From: Tetragonia tetragonoides | Taxonomy: Eukaryota; Streptophyta; Magnoliopsida; Caryophyllales; Aizoaceae | DNA length: 64,000 nucleotides | Assembly (NCBI GenBank): GCA_038025085.1 | Contig: CM076152.1 | Span: 29,639,501-29,703,500, forward strand | Reading direction: 5' to 3' | Shown here: one piece after another, positions 16,726-27,422 of the stretch | How positions within the stretch are numbered: the first letter of the stretch is position 1 | How the letters are laid out: each line of letters starts with the position of its first letter | Translations under genes and position numbers: made by a program | The notes under the pieces: generated by a model | Told to the model about the DNA's origin: nothing | Database searches by the model: none | The model's input: the letters and a program-made list of their open reading frames with translations, nothing else

Positions 16726-18987
16726 ATTATTTTTAGTAGTAGTAGCAGTAGTTGTTTATTACTGATTATCTTTTAATTAAAAATGTGAAATGATAGAGGA
16801 GAAGAGGAGCCGGTAAATCGATGCCGAGGTTAGCCAGCGAACTAGCTGGTTTAGGACCGCGTCACACGAGGACGCGCGGGATTGATGCCTCTATACGGAG
16901 ACAGAGAGAGGCAGTTCGGATGAGGGAGATGAGTGACCGTCACTTATATCGCGGTGATGAGGCTGAGGAACACGATTACGGATCGAGCGAGTTCTACTCC
17001 GGGGATCAGTCCATGGACGAGGATCAGATTGGCGTCGAATCATCCTCCGTGATGTGGCGCGTGGCGAAGAGCAAAGGCGGTAAGTTTGTTAGTACTGGGT
17101 CGTCCAGTACTAGCAAACGATCTAGAACGGAGGACGACACTACGTGGCTTGTTACAGGGGATGTGCCCGGTGGACCGGCGGATGATAGCGTCATACCGAG
17201 CTTCCTCGGCCACGTAGCGTCTCGTATGTGGATGGGAGAGACGAGGGGTCTCTTGAAGTGTCAGAACCGATTCAGTGTCTGTCAGCGGCTGAGTGAGTGG
17301 CGAGCGGAGATGTCGCCCGAGCTCAGGGCCCAGATCGAGGGGACTGGGTTATCACACCTGACAGACATTATGTTCAGACATATCGACTTCCCCCTGAAAT
17401 CTGCATTCGTTGAAAGGTGGCAGCCGGATATGAACTCGTTCCACATGCCGTTCGGAGAGATGACCATCATGTTGCACGATGTATGACATATTCTTGGGAT
17501 TCCTGTAGAGGGACAGCTCGTTTCTAGTGAGGGACGGGATGGGCAGCTGCAAGCGGCGGCCATGGAGGTTCTCGACGTCACCGGAGATGTACTGATGCAT
17601 AGCCACTGGCAGGGCGGTGGGGTCCTCACGGACTCGGTTTTTGACCTTTGCCGAACTGTTGACCGAGTCGAGGACATCCAGGCAGTAGGTTGGATGTGGG
17701 TACTTATTGGAGCCACCTTGTTTGTCGACAAGAGTAGTAACCGTATTAGACCCTCCTGCGTGATGGAGGTGAGGGACGGTGTCGGAACGGCGCATGAGTT
17801 CTCTTGGGGATCTTCTGCCCTCGCCTTCCTATATCGTCAGCTCGGTATAGCTAGTCGGGGGGATTCTCAGGACATCTGCGGATGCCTAACTCTCCTCCAG
17901 GCATGGATATACGAGCACTTTCCCTGCTTCCGACCTCATCGGGAGCGGATGGTTGTCGGGGACGGCGAGGCTCCCCGTGCGTGCGTATGGAGTGCCCAGG
18001 CTGAGGGCAAGGACGTGGTTCGACTGCACTCCTTACGTAGACGCTTGGATCAGCTGCGAGCGTCAGAGGTACGTCATGCAGTTATCGGTGTTCATGATTT
18101 ATTTCGTCGTTTGCTATTTTTTTTTAACTTCAACGTAACTTCAACATTTCTACGTAGGTGGTGTGGCTGCCGTACGGTTCTGACCCGGTTGCATCTGTAC
18201 CGAGGACTGTATTCATCGGGTGGCTACGGTATCGGGATATTATCGAACCGTACATGCCTGGTCGTTGTTTACGACAAATCGGGTACGTACAGAGTATCCT
18301 TTTCCCGATCACTAGGCCAGAGAGAGCGATCAGGTCATGGACCAGTCGTTCGTACAGGGTTGACTACCCCGTACGAGTATCATCTGATGCCTGGCGTATG
18401 TTCCCGGGAGGTTACATTCTTGGTCTCCATGGGTTTCAGGCATCCACGTCAGATCCCACAGCATGTACGGATGACTACCTCGAGTGGTACTACCGTCACT
18501 CCCACCCTCTGCTGACACCTGACGATGCAGCACCTGGATCTGTGATTCCTCCACGATCCAACAGCGATTATGTAAGTGATTAACTAAAATGAATTCGTGT
18601 GTATATATTTTTTTACGTATTACATATCTCTGAACTCACACTCATTGTTACTTTTTTGCAGTGGGTGAATCGTCTAGCCGTCGCAGCTGAGTCTTTCATT
18701 ACTTTGATTCCTCCGGAGCAAGCGGAAGGTCCTCGATCGGTTATCGAGGAGTATATGAGAGATTGGCGGGCTGCCAAATGATGTATTACTTATATGACCC
18801 TAGATGAATTTGTTATATTTTTATGTTGGAGTTTCATTGTTATTGTTATTTATTTGTGTTATTGTAATTTGTTGTTTTATTTACCTCCAATAATCACGAA
18901 AAAATATAACATGCAAAATATAACAATCACACAAAAATGTGACAATGATATAAGTAGAAAAATATAACAATCACGCAAAACATTCAA

Positions 18988-21900
18988 TTACGTCAACCTC
19001 GCTAAACGATCCCAATGTGCTCTTCGCCTAACATACATTTGCTCCCAACCAGCGACACTATCAGAACGGGAAGTAAACCATAATGCGCATATCGGAGGAA
19101 TGGGGAAATCTGACCCTAAATTCAGACGGATATAATGCATGTAAGAATCACCTAAATGACCTATGACAAATTCCCTAGTTGGACGTGTAACAGTCGAAGG
19201 TGCTTGCAACGGTAGCACAGTGGAACAAGCATATAACCCCCTTCCGCTGCCGTATCCGAAAAACATAATCGCTGCATTGAAGATGTTGGCAATCGGGAAC
19301 AAATCCTCAATTACTGTCATCCAGTGATCAGCGTGACACGCACCTCCGTCCCACATAATACGGCGGTAACCAGCGTCGACCCCGTCAACGTATATGTGTT
19401 CGTACAATGCTCGGTTAGCTAAGATTTCGTTTGCAATGCAAACTCTCGTCCATCGCCATTGCTCTTGGTCTCCGAAAACGTAGTCCGCAATGACACGGAA
19501 ACCGCAATTACCATCCCCAACCACATCGAGATATCCTTCAATGAAAGGTATGATGATTCCCGGAATTTTGTTAACATGATAGGATTCAGTGATATCTATT
19601 CCGTGTCCATCTGCAAGACAATATAATAGAAAGTCATTAATAGTACTTATCAAAAAGTACTTAACAACATTATGTACATGTTAAAAAATTATTTCATACC
19701 AGTACTCCGCACGACGTTACTCGATGAGGATGAGCTACGACCACGCCCGTGGCTCGAACTGGATGACCTAGGGCGACCACGACCCCTCTGGCTGTACTCC
19801 CATGAACTAGGATCACGTCTGGTAGAGGAACTCCCTCTCGGTCGACCTTTGACTGTCGTGTTCGCTTCCGGCTCGACGTAACTCGCTGCATCAAGATGAA
19901 GCTGCTCATTGATAAGGACAGATATGTTGCGCACAACTGTCGGGTCGCTTGAGTTAACCTCGTCGACGAGAGAGTGAAAGTACCGATGGTCCTCAGATGG
20001 ATGCTCAGTCATGTCAAGCGTAGCTATCTCCACTACATCACTAATAACGAGTGTTCGCCAAAATTTGTGGACACTATTCAAGCTAATTGGCGTGCCCGTA
20101 TCCGTGTTCGTTTTCAACTCACACGCACACGGGATCTGATGAGTGGATCTCAATACACAACCGCAACGATCAAATACTTGGTCACTCAATTCTCTCATCC
20201 TCTTCAGCTCATCCGATAATATTCCTAAGCAGTAATGGGAAACATACCCGCTCAGATAGTTGAATGGGAAACCCGAGTACATCACACCTCTTTGTCTTCT
20301 GCACTCTTCAAGTGTGTACTTGATCTGAGTTAGTTGTGACTCGATTGACTTGTTGACCTTGTTCCAAACATTGTCCAAAGCTCCAGTTGAGGAGTTCAAC
20401 CACTGTTTTAGCGCAGCATGTGCACTCTCCACCCTGCAAGTCGTAGTGTTGTCAAGGTGTAGCACCTTATTCGTCCACGCAGCTACAAACATCTCTTTGT
20501 ATCTCAGCCAGGTCTCCTCTACTTTGGATATCACGTGAGGGTAAGAACTCCAAGTATTCTTCATCGTACGCACTGCTCTATCGTACTCAGCTTCTGTGGA
20601 AGCTTCCATGATAGATTTCCACTTCCCATTCTTGAACCTCTGCGCGACGGCCTTATCTTTTCCACAAAGTCTGTACACTTTGTCTTCAACGACTTTGTTA
20701 ATGTGCCATGTACAGAGCAAATGGGCACTCTCGGGAAATATCTCTCTAATAGGTGTCATCAACCCTAGCTCACGATCGGTCACAATTGCTGTTGGGTGTA
20801 CATCATTTCCAATAAGCATCCTCAACTTATCTAAGACCCACGCATAGCTTGCCTCAGTCTCATCCTTCATAATGGCATAAGCTATGAGGAAGTTCTTATT
20901 GCTTGGAGTCATCCCCACTATCTCAAGAAACGGCATCTTACACTTGTTTGTTTTGTACGTGGAATCTAAGCCAATCAACCAAGGAAAAGACCGAAGTAAC
21001 TGAATTGATGTAGGGTGTGCCATGAACACGTGAGTTACCTCATTAGTAGCTGGGTCGGCTCTTGTCCAATGTACGTAGTTATTCTCCACGGCTAAATGAT
21101 GAAACTGACCAATGACATCTCTCTCTTCAAAATCAAGTTTCCTTATACGATCTCTGTAGTTGTACACATGCCGTGTAGTTGCATTGTCCTCGGGAAATTT
21201 TTCCTTAATAGCGGCCAAGATAGCACATGGCTTTGTTTGTGCCGAAGTCATGTCACGAACGAGTTGTTTTGACCCAGGACTAAGACCACTCATCTGACGA
21301 TATCCCTCAGGAAACACAGCAAAGTCATGGTTGTGCGTACCCCTAATCCCAGGCAATGTGACAATCATCCAACTACTGGACCCATACACTTGTTCAGCTC
21401 TTAACTGGAACGTACATTTACAAGCCTTTGTTTTCGTCTTCTTCCGAGCAGCAGTATCTAAGTCTCTTAATTCCCCTCTGTAGCGTTCACCTCGATTGCA
21501 TCTTAACAATTTTACGCTTCCATTGTTCTTGTGTGACGAAATTATCAACTCAAACCCGATAGTAAGGGCAATTTGTTTTGCCCAATTAATTGCATCTCTA
21601 TCACTATCAAAGAACTCATCAGTGACGAAATGCGTACTGTAATCAACACCATCACTACCGAACAGCTCCAAAGGAACCTAACGAAAACAACGAAAACAAT
21701 GTTAGCTTAATCTTAAATTCAAACGTCTATCAAAACCGACTGAACCAAGGGACAGGCGTCTGAAACTTTCGGCTACTCCATGGTGCAGGCGGAAAAAACG
21801 GACGTCTACGCCATGGTGTAGGCGTCTGAGATTTACGCCTGAACCATGGAATAGGCGTCCGTAATTTCCGCCCCAACCATGGTGCAGGCGTCTATAGTTT

Positions 21901-22011
21901 CCGTCTGTCCCATGGTTTGGGCGGAAATTACGGACGCCCGGTTCAAATTCTGCGAAAAAAAAAATTTACCTCGGACACCGTCGACGGCACCTCCTGGTCG
22001 CCGGCAGACAT
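18988..22011 (-). CDS. MULE E1 transposase fused to OTU cysteine protease
   Basis: Three exons on minus: 22011-21970 (start MSAGDQEVPSTVSE), 21677-19700, 19610-18988, together 2,643 nt or 880 codons plus stop, open throughout. Exons 2 and 3 have the same lengths as in E2. Domains in order: FAR1-like zinc DNA-binding region with KACKCTFQL and GTHNHDF; MULE transposase with GLDSTYK, VTDRE and VESAHAAL as the likely D-D-E, plus the CTWHIN motif; a SWIM-like CGC..PCAC cluster; a Ser/Arg/Gly-rich linker; then an OTU domain with GDGNCGFR (catalytic Asp/Cys) and a late SYMHY histidine. It would cut and join element ends in the nucleus; the OTU part may remove ubiquitin or a related modifier. Intron 1 holds the second palindrome array. 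Confidence 0.88.
21738..21920. repeat. E1 right palindrome array, six units at 33-bp period
   Basis: Central CCATGG words begin at 21778, 21811, 21844, 21877 and 21910, exactly 33 bp apart. A decayed CCAAGG centre at 21745 is one more period away. Flanks carry GCCT/AGGC-type arms that are less perfect than on the left side. The array lies in intron 1 of the transposase gene, between exon 1 (21970-22011) and exon 2 (from 21677). Confidence 0.92.
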
Positions 22012-22134
22012 CCGCGGCCGTTGCTTCCTTACCGAATGAGTGAATGTTGATGAAGGTTGGGTATGAGAGTGGGTGGTAGAGAGGGAGAATTGATGTGAGA
22101 GTTAGAGAGGGAGAGGATGGGTGAAAATGTGAAG

Positions 22135-22199
22135 AAGGGCAAAATTGTAATTTTTAGAGGCGGTAGGTAGTAATTTTAGGGCGGTAAATAGCAACACCC
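22135..22199 (-). repeat. E1 right terminal inverted repeat (transposase side)
   Basis: Read inward on the minus strand it starts GGGTGTTGCTATTTACCGCC and ends ATTTTGCCCTT, mirroring 15815-15878. Confidence 0.85.
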
Positions 22200-22283
22200 T
22201 TTTATTTTTGTGGTTACGATGGTGGGTGAGGCTGAAGATGAGTATTATTGGGCTTTTACAATGAGATAAATCAACTCATTTAA

Positions 22284-23300
22284 GGGCCCGTTTGGCTCGG
22301 CCTATTCAATGGCTTGGAAACGAAATGCATAAGTCCACTCCGTTTTGGACTGTTTGGTTGGCTAACTAGAGTAATCCAATCCATTTCTTTCATGAATCAA
22401 ATCCAGCGTTTTGAATCCCTATCCCCCACATGGGTTTCAGTTACTGTTACTCGTCGGATACGAACTTACGAAGGAACCCTCATCTGTCTCTCCACTTCTC
22501 AGCAACATTGCTTCTCCTTTCTCTCCTACTGGTCTCTATCTCCAAAGTATGGTTGATTTTCTCTCTCCTTAGCAAGTCAAGTCCAGTTTCAAGTTTCATA
22601 TCTGGATCAAAAAATTAGGGATTTTCTCCAAATTTTCGTTCTAGATTTGATGTTTCACTGAGTTTTCTGATTTATTAGCAGTATTTTAATTTTTATTATT
22701 TTACTATTTCTTATGATTGACTTCAGCCATCAATTTCATCTTCATCGTGTGCTGAAATTTATTTTTGTTTTTTAAATTATAAAAAGCCTTCCTATTCCTA
22801 TCCTCCATGGAAGGATGAGGTAAGCTTGGAGTTTTGTGCGCCAATCTTCCAGCATGTGAATTATTTTCTTGGACTTTCTTTTTCCTTTTTTTTTGCGCTT
22901 TTACCTTCTTTTTTTGTGGTTGATATTTTTTTGGGTGCTATTTTTTGTGGTTGATTGTAACAGGCAAGTGGTTTTCGTAAGCATATTATATTTGATTGAA
23001 TTTTATTTCCTTAGCTACATTTTGACAAAATTGTTGTTAATTTGGTCCCCTTATTTTTTGAGTAATGAATAATTTACGATAATCCAAGCTGAAGGAAAAA
23101 ATGTTAGATTATGGCTATTTGATTTTGAACCAAACACTAAGAAAGGGAATCAAGTACAAGTGAATCTAATTTATGTTTGAACCAAACAACTTTCAAAAGT
23201 AACCATTTTCATTTCCATTCCACCTTTCAATCCAATTCCATTTCACCCTTCAATCCAATTCCATTCCATTTCCTTTCCAAAGATTGAACTAAACGGGGCC
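22284..23300. mobile_element. Harbinger-like non-autonomous element with TAA duplication
   Basis: The left end reads GGGCCCGTTTGGCTCGG; the right end reverse-complemented reads GGCCCCGTTTAGTTC. TAA flanks both sides (22281-22283, 23301-23303), the 3-bp TTA/TAA duplication of PIF/Harbinger. The inverted repeats are short. The 1-kb interior is AT-rich and has no transposase. Confidence 0.6.
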
Positions 23301-23303
23301 TAA

Positions 23304-23894
23304 GATGAGAGATAAGTATAGGTCAAATTGTAACTTTCTTGGTTGAATCATTGTTTGTTAGATGTGGATTCGAGGAAAGCAAAACGTGTACAAGATGTAG
23401 TCTTTGATTTCAACAGGGATGTGATTGTTACATTGGCTCAAAATTCAGATTTTGGATAATAGTGAATCATTAATAGTTTTATAAATCTAATTTCTTCTAT
23501 GACTTTTATAATGTTAGTAGATATATGATTTTGCATGATAGTGAGATTTCTTATGGGCATGAGGATGAAAAAAGAAGGGGTAATGTTTTCAGCGCTTCAA
23601 TTGTGTACTCAGTTGCGCAGTGCGACATATACCCACAACTAGAAAAGAATGGGTTGGACACTAAAAGTATTAGGCTTCGGTAAATTTGAGGTGGGAGAGT
23701 ACATGTTACCATACACCTGAGTGTGTATAATAATTTACCCAATGTTTTAGAAAGGTTAAGAGGATTTAAGGATTTGTCAAGTTTTTGGTTTAATTTTGAT
23801 TGTAAACTGACTTGACATTATCCAAGGAAGAACTAACTGTCTTAGTTCATTTATACTGCTTGTATCAAGCATCAACATTTCAGAGGCGGTTATT
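23304..23894. other. Likely lipase-derived intron sequence (copy A continued)
   Basis: TGTCTTAGTTCATTTATACT near 23839 resembles TGTCTTAGTTCATTTACACT near 50988 in intron 1 of the intact lipase gene, so this stretch may be the intron of broken copy A. Nothing else is recognisable. Confidence 0.35.
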
Positions 23895-23959
23895 GGGTGT
23901 TACTAAATGCCGCCCCTAAATTACTAGGTACCGCCCCCCAAAATTCCAATTTTGCCCTT
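23895..23959 (+). repeat. E2 left terminal inverted repeat (transposase side)
   Basis: Blocks GGGTGTTACTAAATGCCGCC, GGTACCGCC and CCAATTTTGCCCTT occur in the same order as in E1. It pairs with 30260-30318. Confidence 0.8.
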
Positions 23960-24079
23960 TTTTAATTTTTCACTCATCCTCTCCCTCTCTCCCTCTCTAA
24001 CTCTCACACCACTTCTCTCCCACTCTACCACCCACTCTCATACCCAACCTTCATCAACATTCATTCAAGCAACCCGCGG

Positions 24080-24399
24080 ATGTCTGCCGGCGATCAAGAA
24101 GTGCCGTCGACGGTGGCGGAGGTAAAATTAATTTTTTTTGCGCATTTTTTTTGCACGGTCGTCTGAGATTTTCGACTCACCCTTGGGTGAGTCGTCTGCT
24201 ACAGGCGACCCATCCAAGGGGAGTCGTCTGTAGATCGCGACTCACCCTTGGGTGAGTCGTCCGCTACAGGCGACTCACCCTTGGGCGAGTCGAGATCAAT
24301 AGACGACTCACCCTTGGGTTGGTCGCCTGTAGCAGACGACTCACCCTTGGGTGAGTCGAGATCGACGACCGACAGACACAAAAAAAAAAATTATTATTA

Positions 24400-24456
<57 letters not shown>

Positions 24457-27198
24457 TATTGTTTGAATTTAAGATTAAGCTAACATTGTTTTCGTTGTTT
24501 TCGTTAGATTCCTTTGGAGCGGTTCGGTGGTGATGGTGTTGATTACAGTACGCATTTCGTCACTGATGAGTTATTTGATAGTGATACAGATGCAATTAAT
24601 TGGGCAAAACAAATTGCACTTACTATCGGGTTTGAGTTGATAATTTCGTCACACAAGAAGAGTGGAAGCGTAAAATTGTTAAGATGCAATCGAGGTGAAC
24701 GCTACAGAGGGGAATTAAGAGACTTAGATACTGCTGCTCGGAAGAATACGAAAACAAAGGCTTGTAAATGTACGTTCCAGTTGAGAGCTCGGCAAGTGTA
24801 TGGATCCAGTAGTTGGATGATTGTCACATTGCCAGGGACTAGGGGTACGCACAACCATGACTTTGCTGTGTATCCTGAGGGATATCGTCAGATGAGTGGT
24901 CTTAGTCCTGGGTCAAAGAAACTCGTTCGTGACATGACTTCGGCACAAACAAAGCCATGTGCTATCTTGGCCGCGATTAAGGAAAAATTTCCCGAGGACA
25001 ATGCAACTAGACGGCATGTGTACAACCACAGAGATCGTATAAGGAAACTTGATTTTGAAGAGAGAGATGTCATTGGTCAGTTTCATCATTTAGCTGTGGC
25101 GAATAAGTACGTACATTGGACAAGAGCCGACCGAGCTACTAATGAGGTAACTCACGTGTTCATGGCACACCCTACATCAATTCAGTTACTTCGGTCTTTT
25201 CGTTGGTTGATTGGCTTAGATTCCACGTACAAAACAAACAAGTATAAGATGCCGTTTCTTGAGATAGTGGGGATGACTCCAACCAATAAGAACTTCCTCA
25301 TAGCTTATGCCATTATGAAGGATGAGACTCAGGCAAGCTATGCGTGGGTCTTAGATAAGTTGAGGATGCTTATTGGAAATGATGTACACCCAACAGCAAT
25401 TGTGACCGATCGTGAGCTAGGGTTGATGACACCTATTAGAGAGATATTTCCCGAGAGTGCCCATTTGCTCTGTACATGGCACATTAACAAAGTCGTTGAA
25501 GACAAAGTGTACAGACTTTGTGGAAAAGATAAGGCTGTCGCGCAGAGGTTCAAGAATGGGAGGTGGAAAATTATCATGGAAGCTTCCACAGAAGCTGCGT
25601 ACGATAGAGCAGTGCGTACGATGAAGGTTAGTTGGAGGACTTACCCTCACGTGATATCCTATGTAGAGGAGACCTGGCTGAGACACAAAGAGATGTTTGT
25701 GGCTGCGTGGACGAATAAGGTGCTACACCTTGGCAACACTACGACTTGCAGGGTGGAGAGTGCACATGCCGCGCTAAAACAGTGGTTGAACTCCTCAACT
25801 GGAGCTTTGGACAATGTTTGGAACAAGGTCAACAAGTCAATCGAGTCACAAATAACTGAGATCAAGTACACACTTGAAGAGTGCAGAAGACGAAGAAGTG
25901 TGGTGTACTCGGGTTTCCCATTCAACTATCTGACCGGGTATGTTTCCCATTACTGCTTACAAATATTATTGGCTGAGCTGAACAGGATGAGAGAATTGAG
26001 TCACCAAGTATTTGATCGTTGCGGTTGTGTATTGAGATCCACTCATCAGATCCCGTGTGCGTGTGAGTTGAAAACGGCCACGGATACGGGCACGCCAATT
26101 AGCTTGAATAGTGTCCACGAATTTTGGCGAACACTCGTTATTAGTGATGCAGTGGAGATAGCTACGCTTGACATGACTGAGCATCCATCTGAGGACCATC
26201 GATACTTTCGGTCTCTGGTCGACGAGGTTAACTCAAGCGACCCGGCAGTTGTGCGCAACATATCTGTCCTTATGAATGAGCAGCTTCATCCTGAGGAAGC
26301 GAGTTACGTCGAGCCGGAAGCGAACACGACAGTCAGAGGTCGACCGAGAGGGAGTTCCTCTACCAGACGTGATCCTAGTTCATGGGAGTACTCCCAGAGG
26401 GGTCGTGGTCGCCCTAGGTCATCCAGTTCGAGCCGCGGGCGTGGTCGTACCTCATCCTCATCGAGTAACTTCGTAAACAGTACTGGTATGAAAACCCATA
26501 ATTTATTAACATGTACATAATGTTGTTACTTTTTGATAAGTACTATTATTGACTTTCTATTATATTGTGTTGCAGCTGGACACGCAATAGATATCACTGA
26601 ATTCTATCATGTTAACAAAATTCCGGGAATCATCGTACCTTTCATTGAAGGATATCTCGATGTGCTTGGGGATGGTAATTGCGGTTTCCGTGTCATTGCG
26701 GACTACATTTTCGGAGACCAAGAGCAATGGCGAGTGGCGAGAGTTTGCATTGCACACGAACTCTTAGCTAACCGAGCATTGTACGAAAACTTATACATTG
26801 AAGGGGTCGACGCTGGTTACCGCCGTATTATGTGGGACGGAGGTGCGTGTAACGATGATCACTGGATGACAGTAATTGAGGATTTGTTCCCGATTGCCAA
26901 CCTCTTCAATGCAGCGATTATGTTATTCGGATACGGCAGCGGAAGGGGGTTATATCATTGTTACACAGTGCTACCGTTCCAAGCACCTTCGACTGCTACA
27001 CGTCCAAGTAGGGAAATTGTCATGTGTCATTTAGGTGATTCGTATTCCCATTATATCCGTCTGGATTTAGCCTCAGATTTCCCTGTTCCTCCGATATGCG
27101 AAGCATGGTTTACTTTCCGTTCTGATAGTGTCGCTGGTTGGGAGCAAATGTATGTTACGCGAAGAGCACATTGGGATCGTTTAGCGAGGTCGATGTAA
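24080..27198 (+). CDS. MULE E2 transposase fused to OTU cysteine protease
   Basis: Exons 24080-24121 (MSAGDQEVPSTVAE), 24508-26485 and 26576-27198 join in phase to 880 residues. The long frame has no ATG near its start, so the short first exon supplies the start. Seen: FAR1-like zinc region with KACKCTFQL and GTHNHDF (residues ~95-130); D-D-E candidates D252 (GLDSTYK), D315 (VTDRE) and E431 (VESAHAAL); CTWHIN; SWIM-like CGC..PCAC from C519; Ser/Arg/Gly linker; OTU triad candidates D706 and C709 (GDGNCGFR) and H832 (SYSHY). It is over 90% identical to the E1 protein by eye. The gene converges on the PMD gene, stops 225 bp from it, and probably uses the inverted repeat plus CT-rich leader (23965-24079) as promoter. 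Confidence 0.9.
24174..24357. repeat. E2 left palindrome array, six units at 33-bp period
   Basis: Units start at 24174, 24207 (decayed), 24239, 24272, 24305 and 24338. The main word is GACTCACCCTTGGGTGAGTC. Spacers of 13 bp include GTCTGCTACAGGC and its reverse complement GCCTGTAGCAGAC. The array lies in intron 1 of the transposase gene. Confidence 0.95.
24388..24462. repeat. (TTA)n tract in E2 transposase intron 1
   Basis: About 75 bp of TTA units directly after the palindrome array and an A run. E1 lacks this tract at the equivalent end. Confidence 0.95.
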
Positions 27199-27422
27199 TT
27201 GAATGTTTTGCGTGATTGTTATACTTATATCATTGTCACATTTTTGTGTGATTTTTATATTTTGCATGTGGAGAGTGGTCGTGATTATTGGAGGTAAATA
27301 AAACAACAAATTACAATAAAACAAAAAATGTAAATAAGAAACAACAAATTACAATAACACAAATAAATAATAACAATAACAATGAAACTCTTATAATAAC
27401 AAATTCATCTAGGGTCAATACA

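Larger units (their letters stand above)
15982..18781 (+). pseudogene. PMD (MAIN-like) gene of MULE E1, broken by one stop codon
   Basis: Exons 15982-16041, 16797-18068, 18158-18571 and 18662-18781 join in phase, giving about 620 codons ending in TGA at 18779-18781. The plant mobile domain signature is visible from about 17345: LSHLTDIMFRHIDFP, then ERWQPDMNSFHMPFGEMTIM, the family's W-P-x-x-x-F-H-x-P-x-G-E pattern. A TGA at 17484-17486 falls where E2 has TGG (tryptophan), so the reading frame is interrupted once and otherwise open. Intron 1 (16042-16796) holds a palindrome array and a long TTA tract. The protein starts in a Gly-rich tail. PMD proteins are nuclear (MAIN, MAIL1) and occur in plant transposons; the biochemical role of the domain is not settled. 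Confidence 0.8.
15815..22199. mobile_element. MULE E1: transposase-OTU fusion plus PMD gene
   Basis: A 6.4-kb element whose ends share TTGCTATTTACCGCC (left, and right reverse-complemented), followed by a second CTACCTACCGCC block and ATTACAATTTTGCCCTT. It holds two convergent genes: a PMD gene on plus (15982-18781) and a transposase-OTU gene on minus (22011-18988). Each has a first exon just inside an inverted repeat and a palindrome array in intron 1. The plan matches E2 (23895-30318) in opposite orientation. The last 5 bases differ by end but are shared between elements (GTGAA on the PMD side, GGGTG on the transposase side), which supports the borders. A clean target duplication was not seen (TTCTATTT versus TTTTATTT). 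Confidence 0.85.

Noticed and set aside
24174..24357. Repeat-spacer array resembling a CRISPR array (20-bp repeats, 13-bp spacers)
   Set aside because: The repeats are dyads within a plant MULE intron, the spacers are too short and are themselves repeated or inverted, and there are no cas genes.
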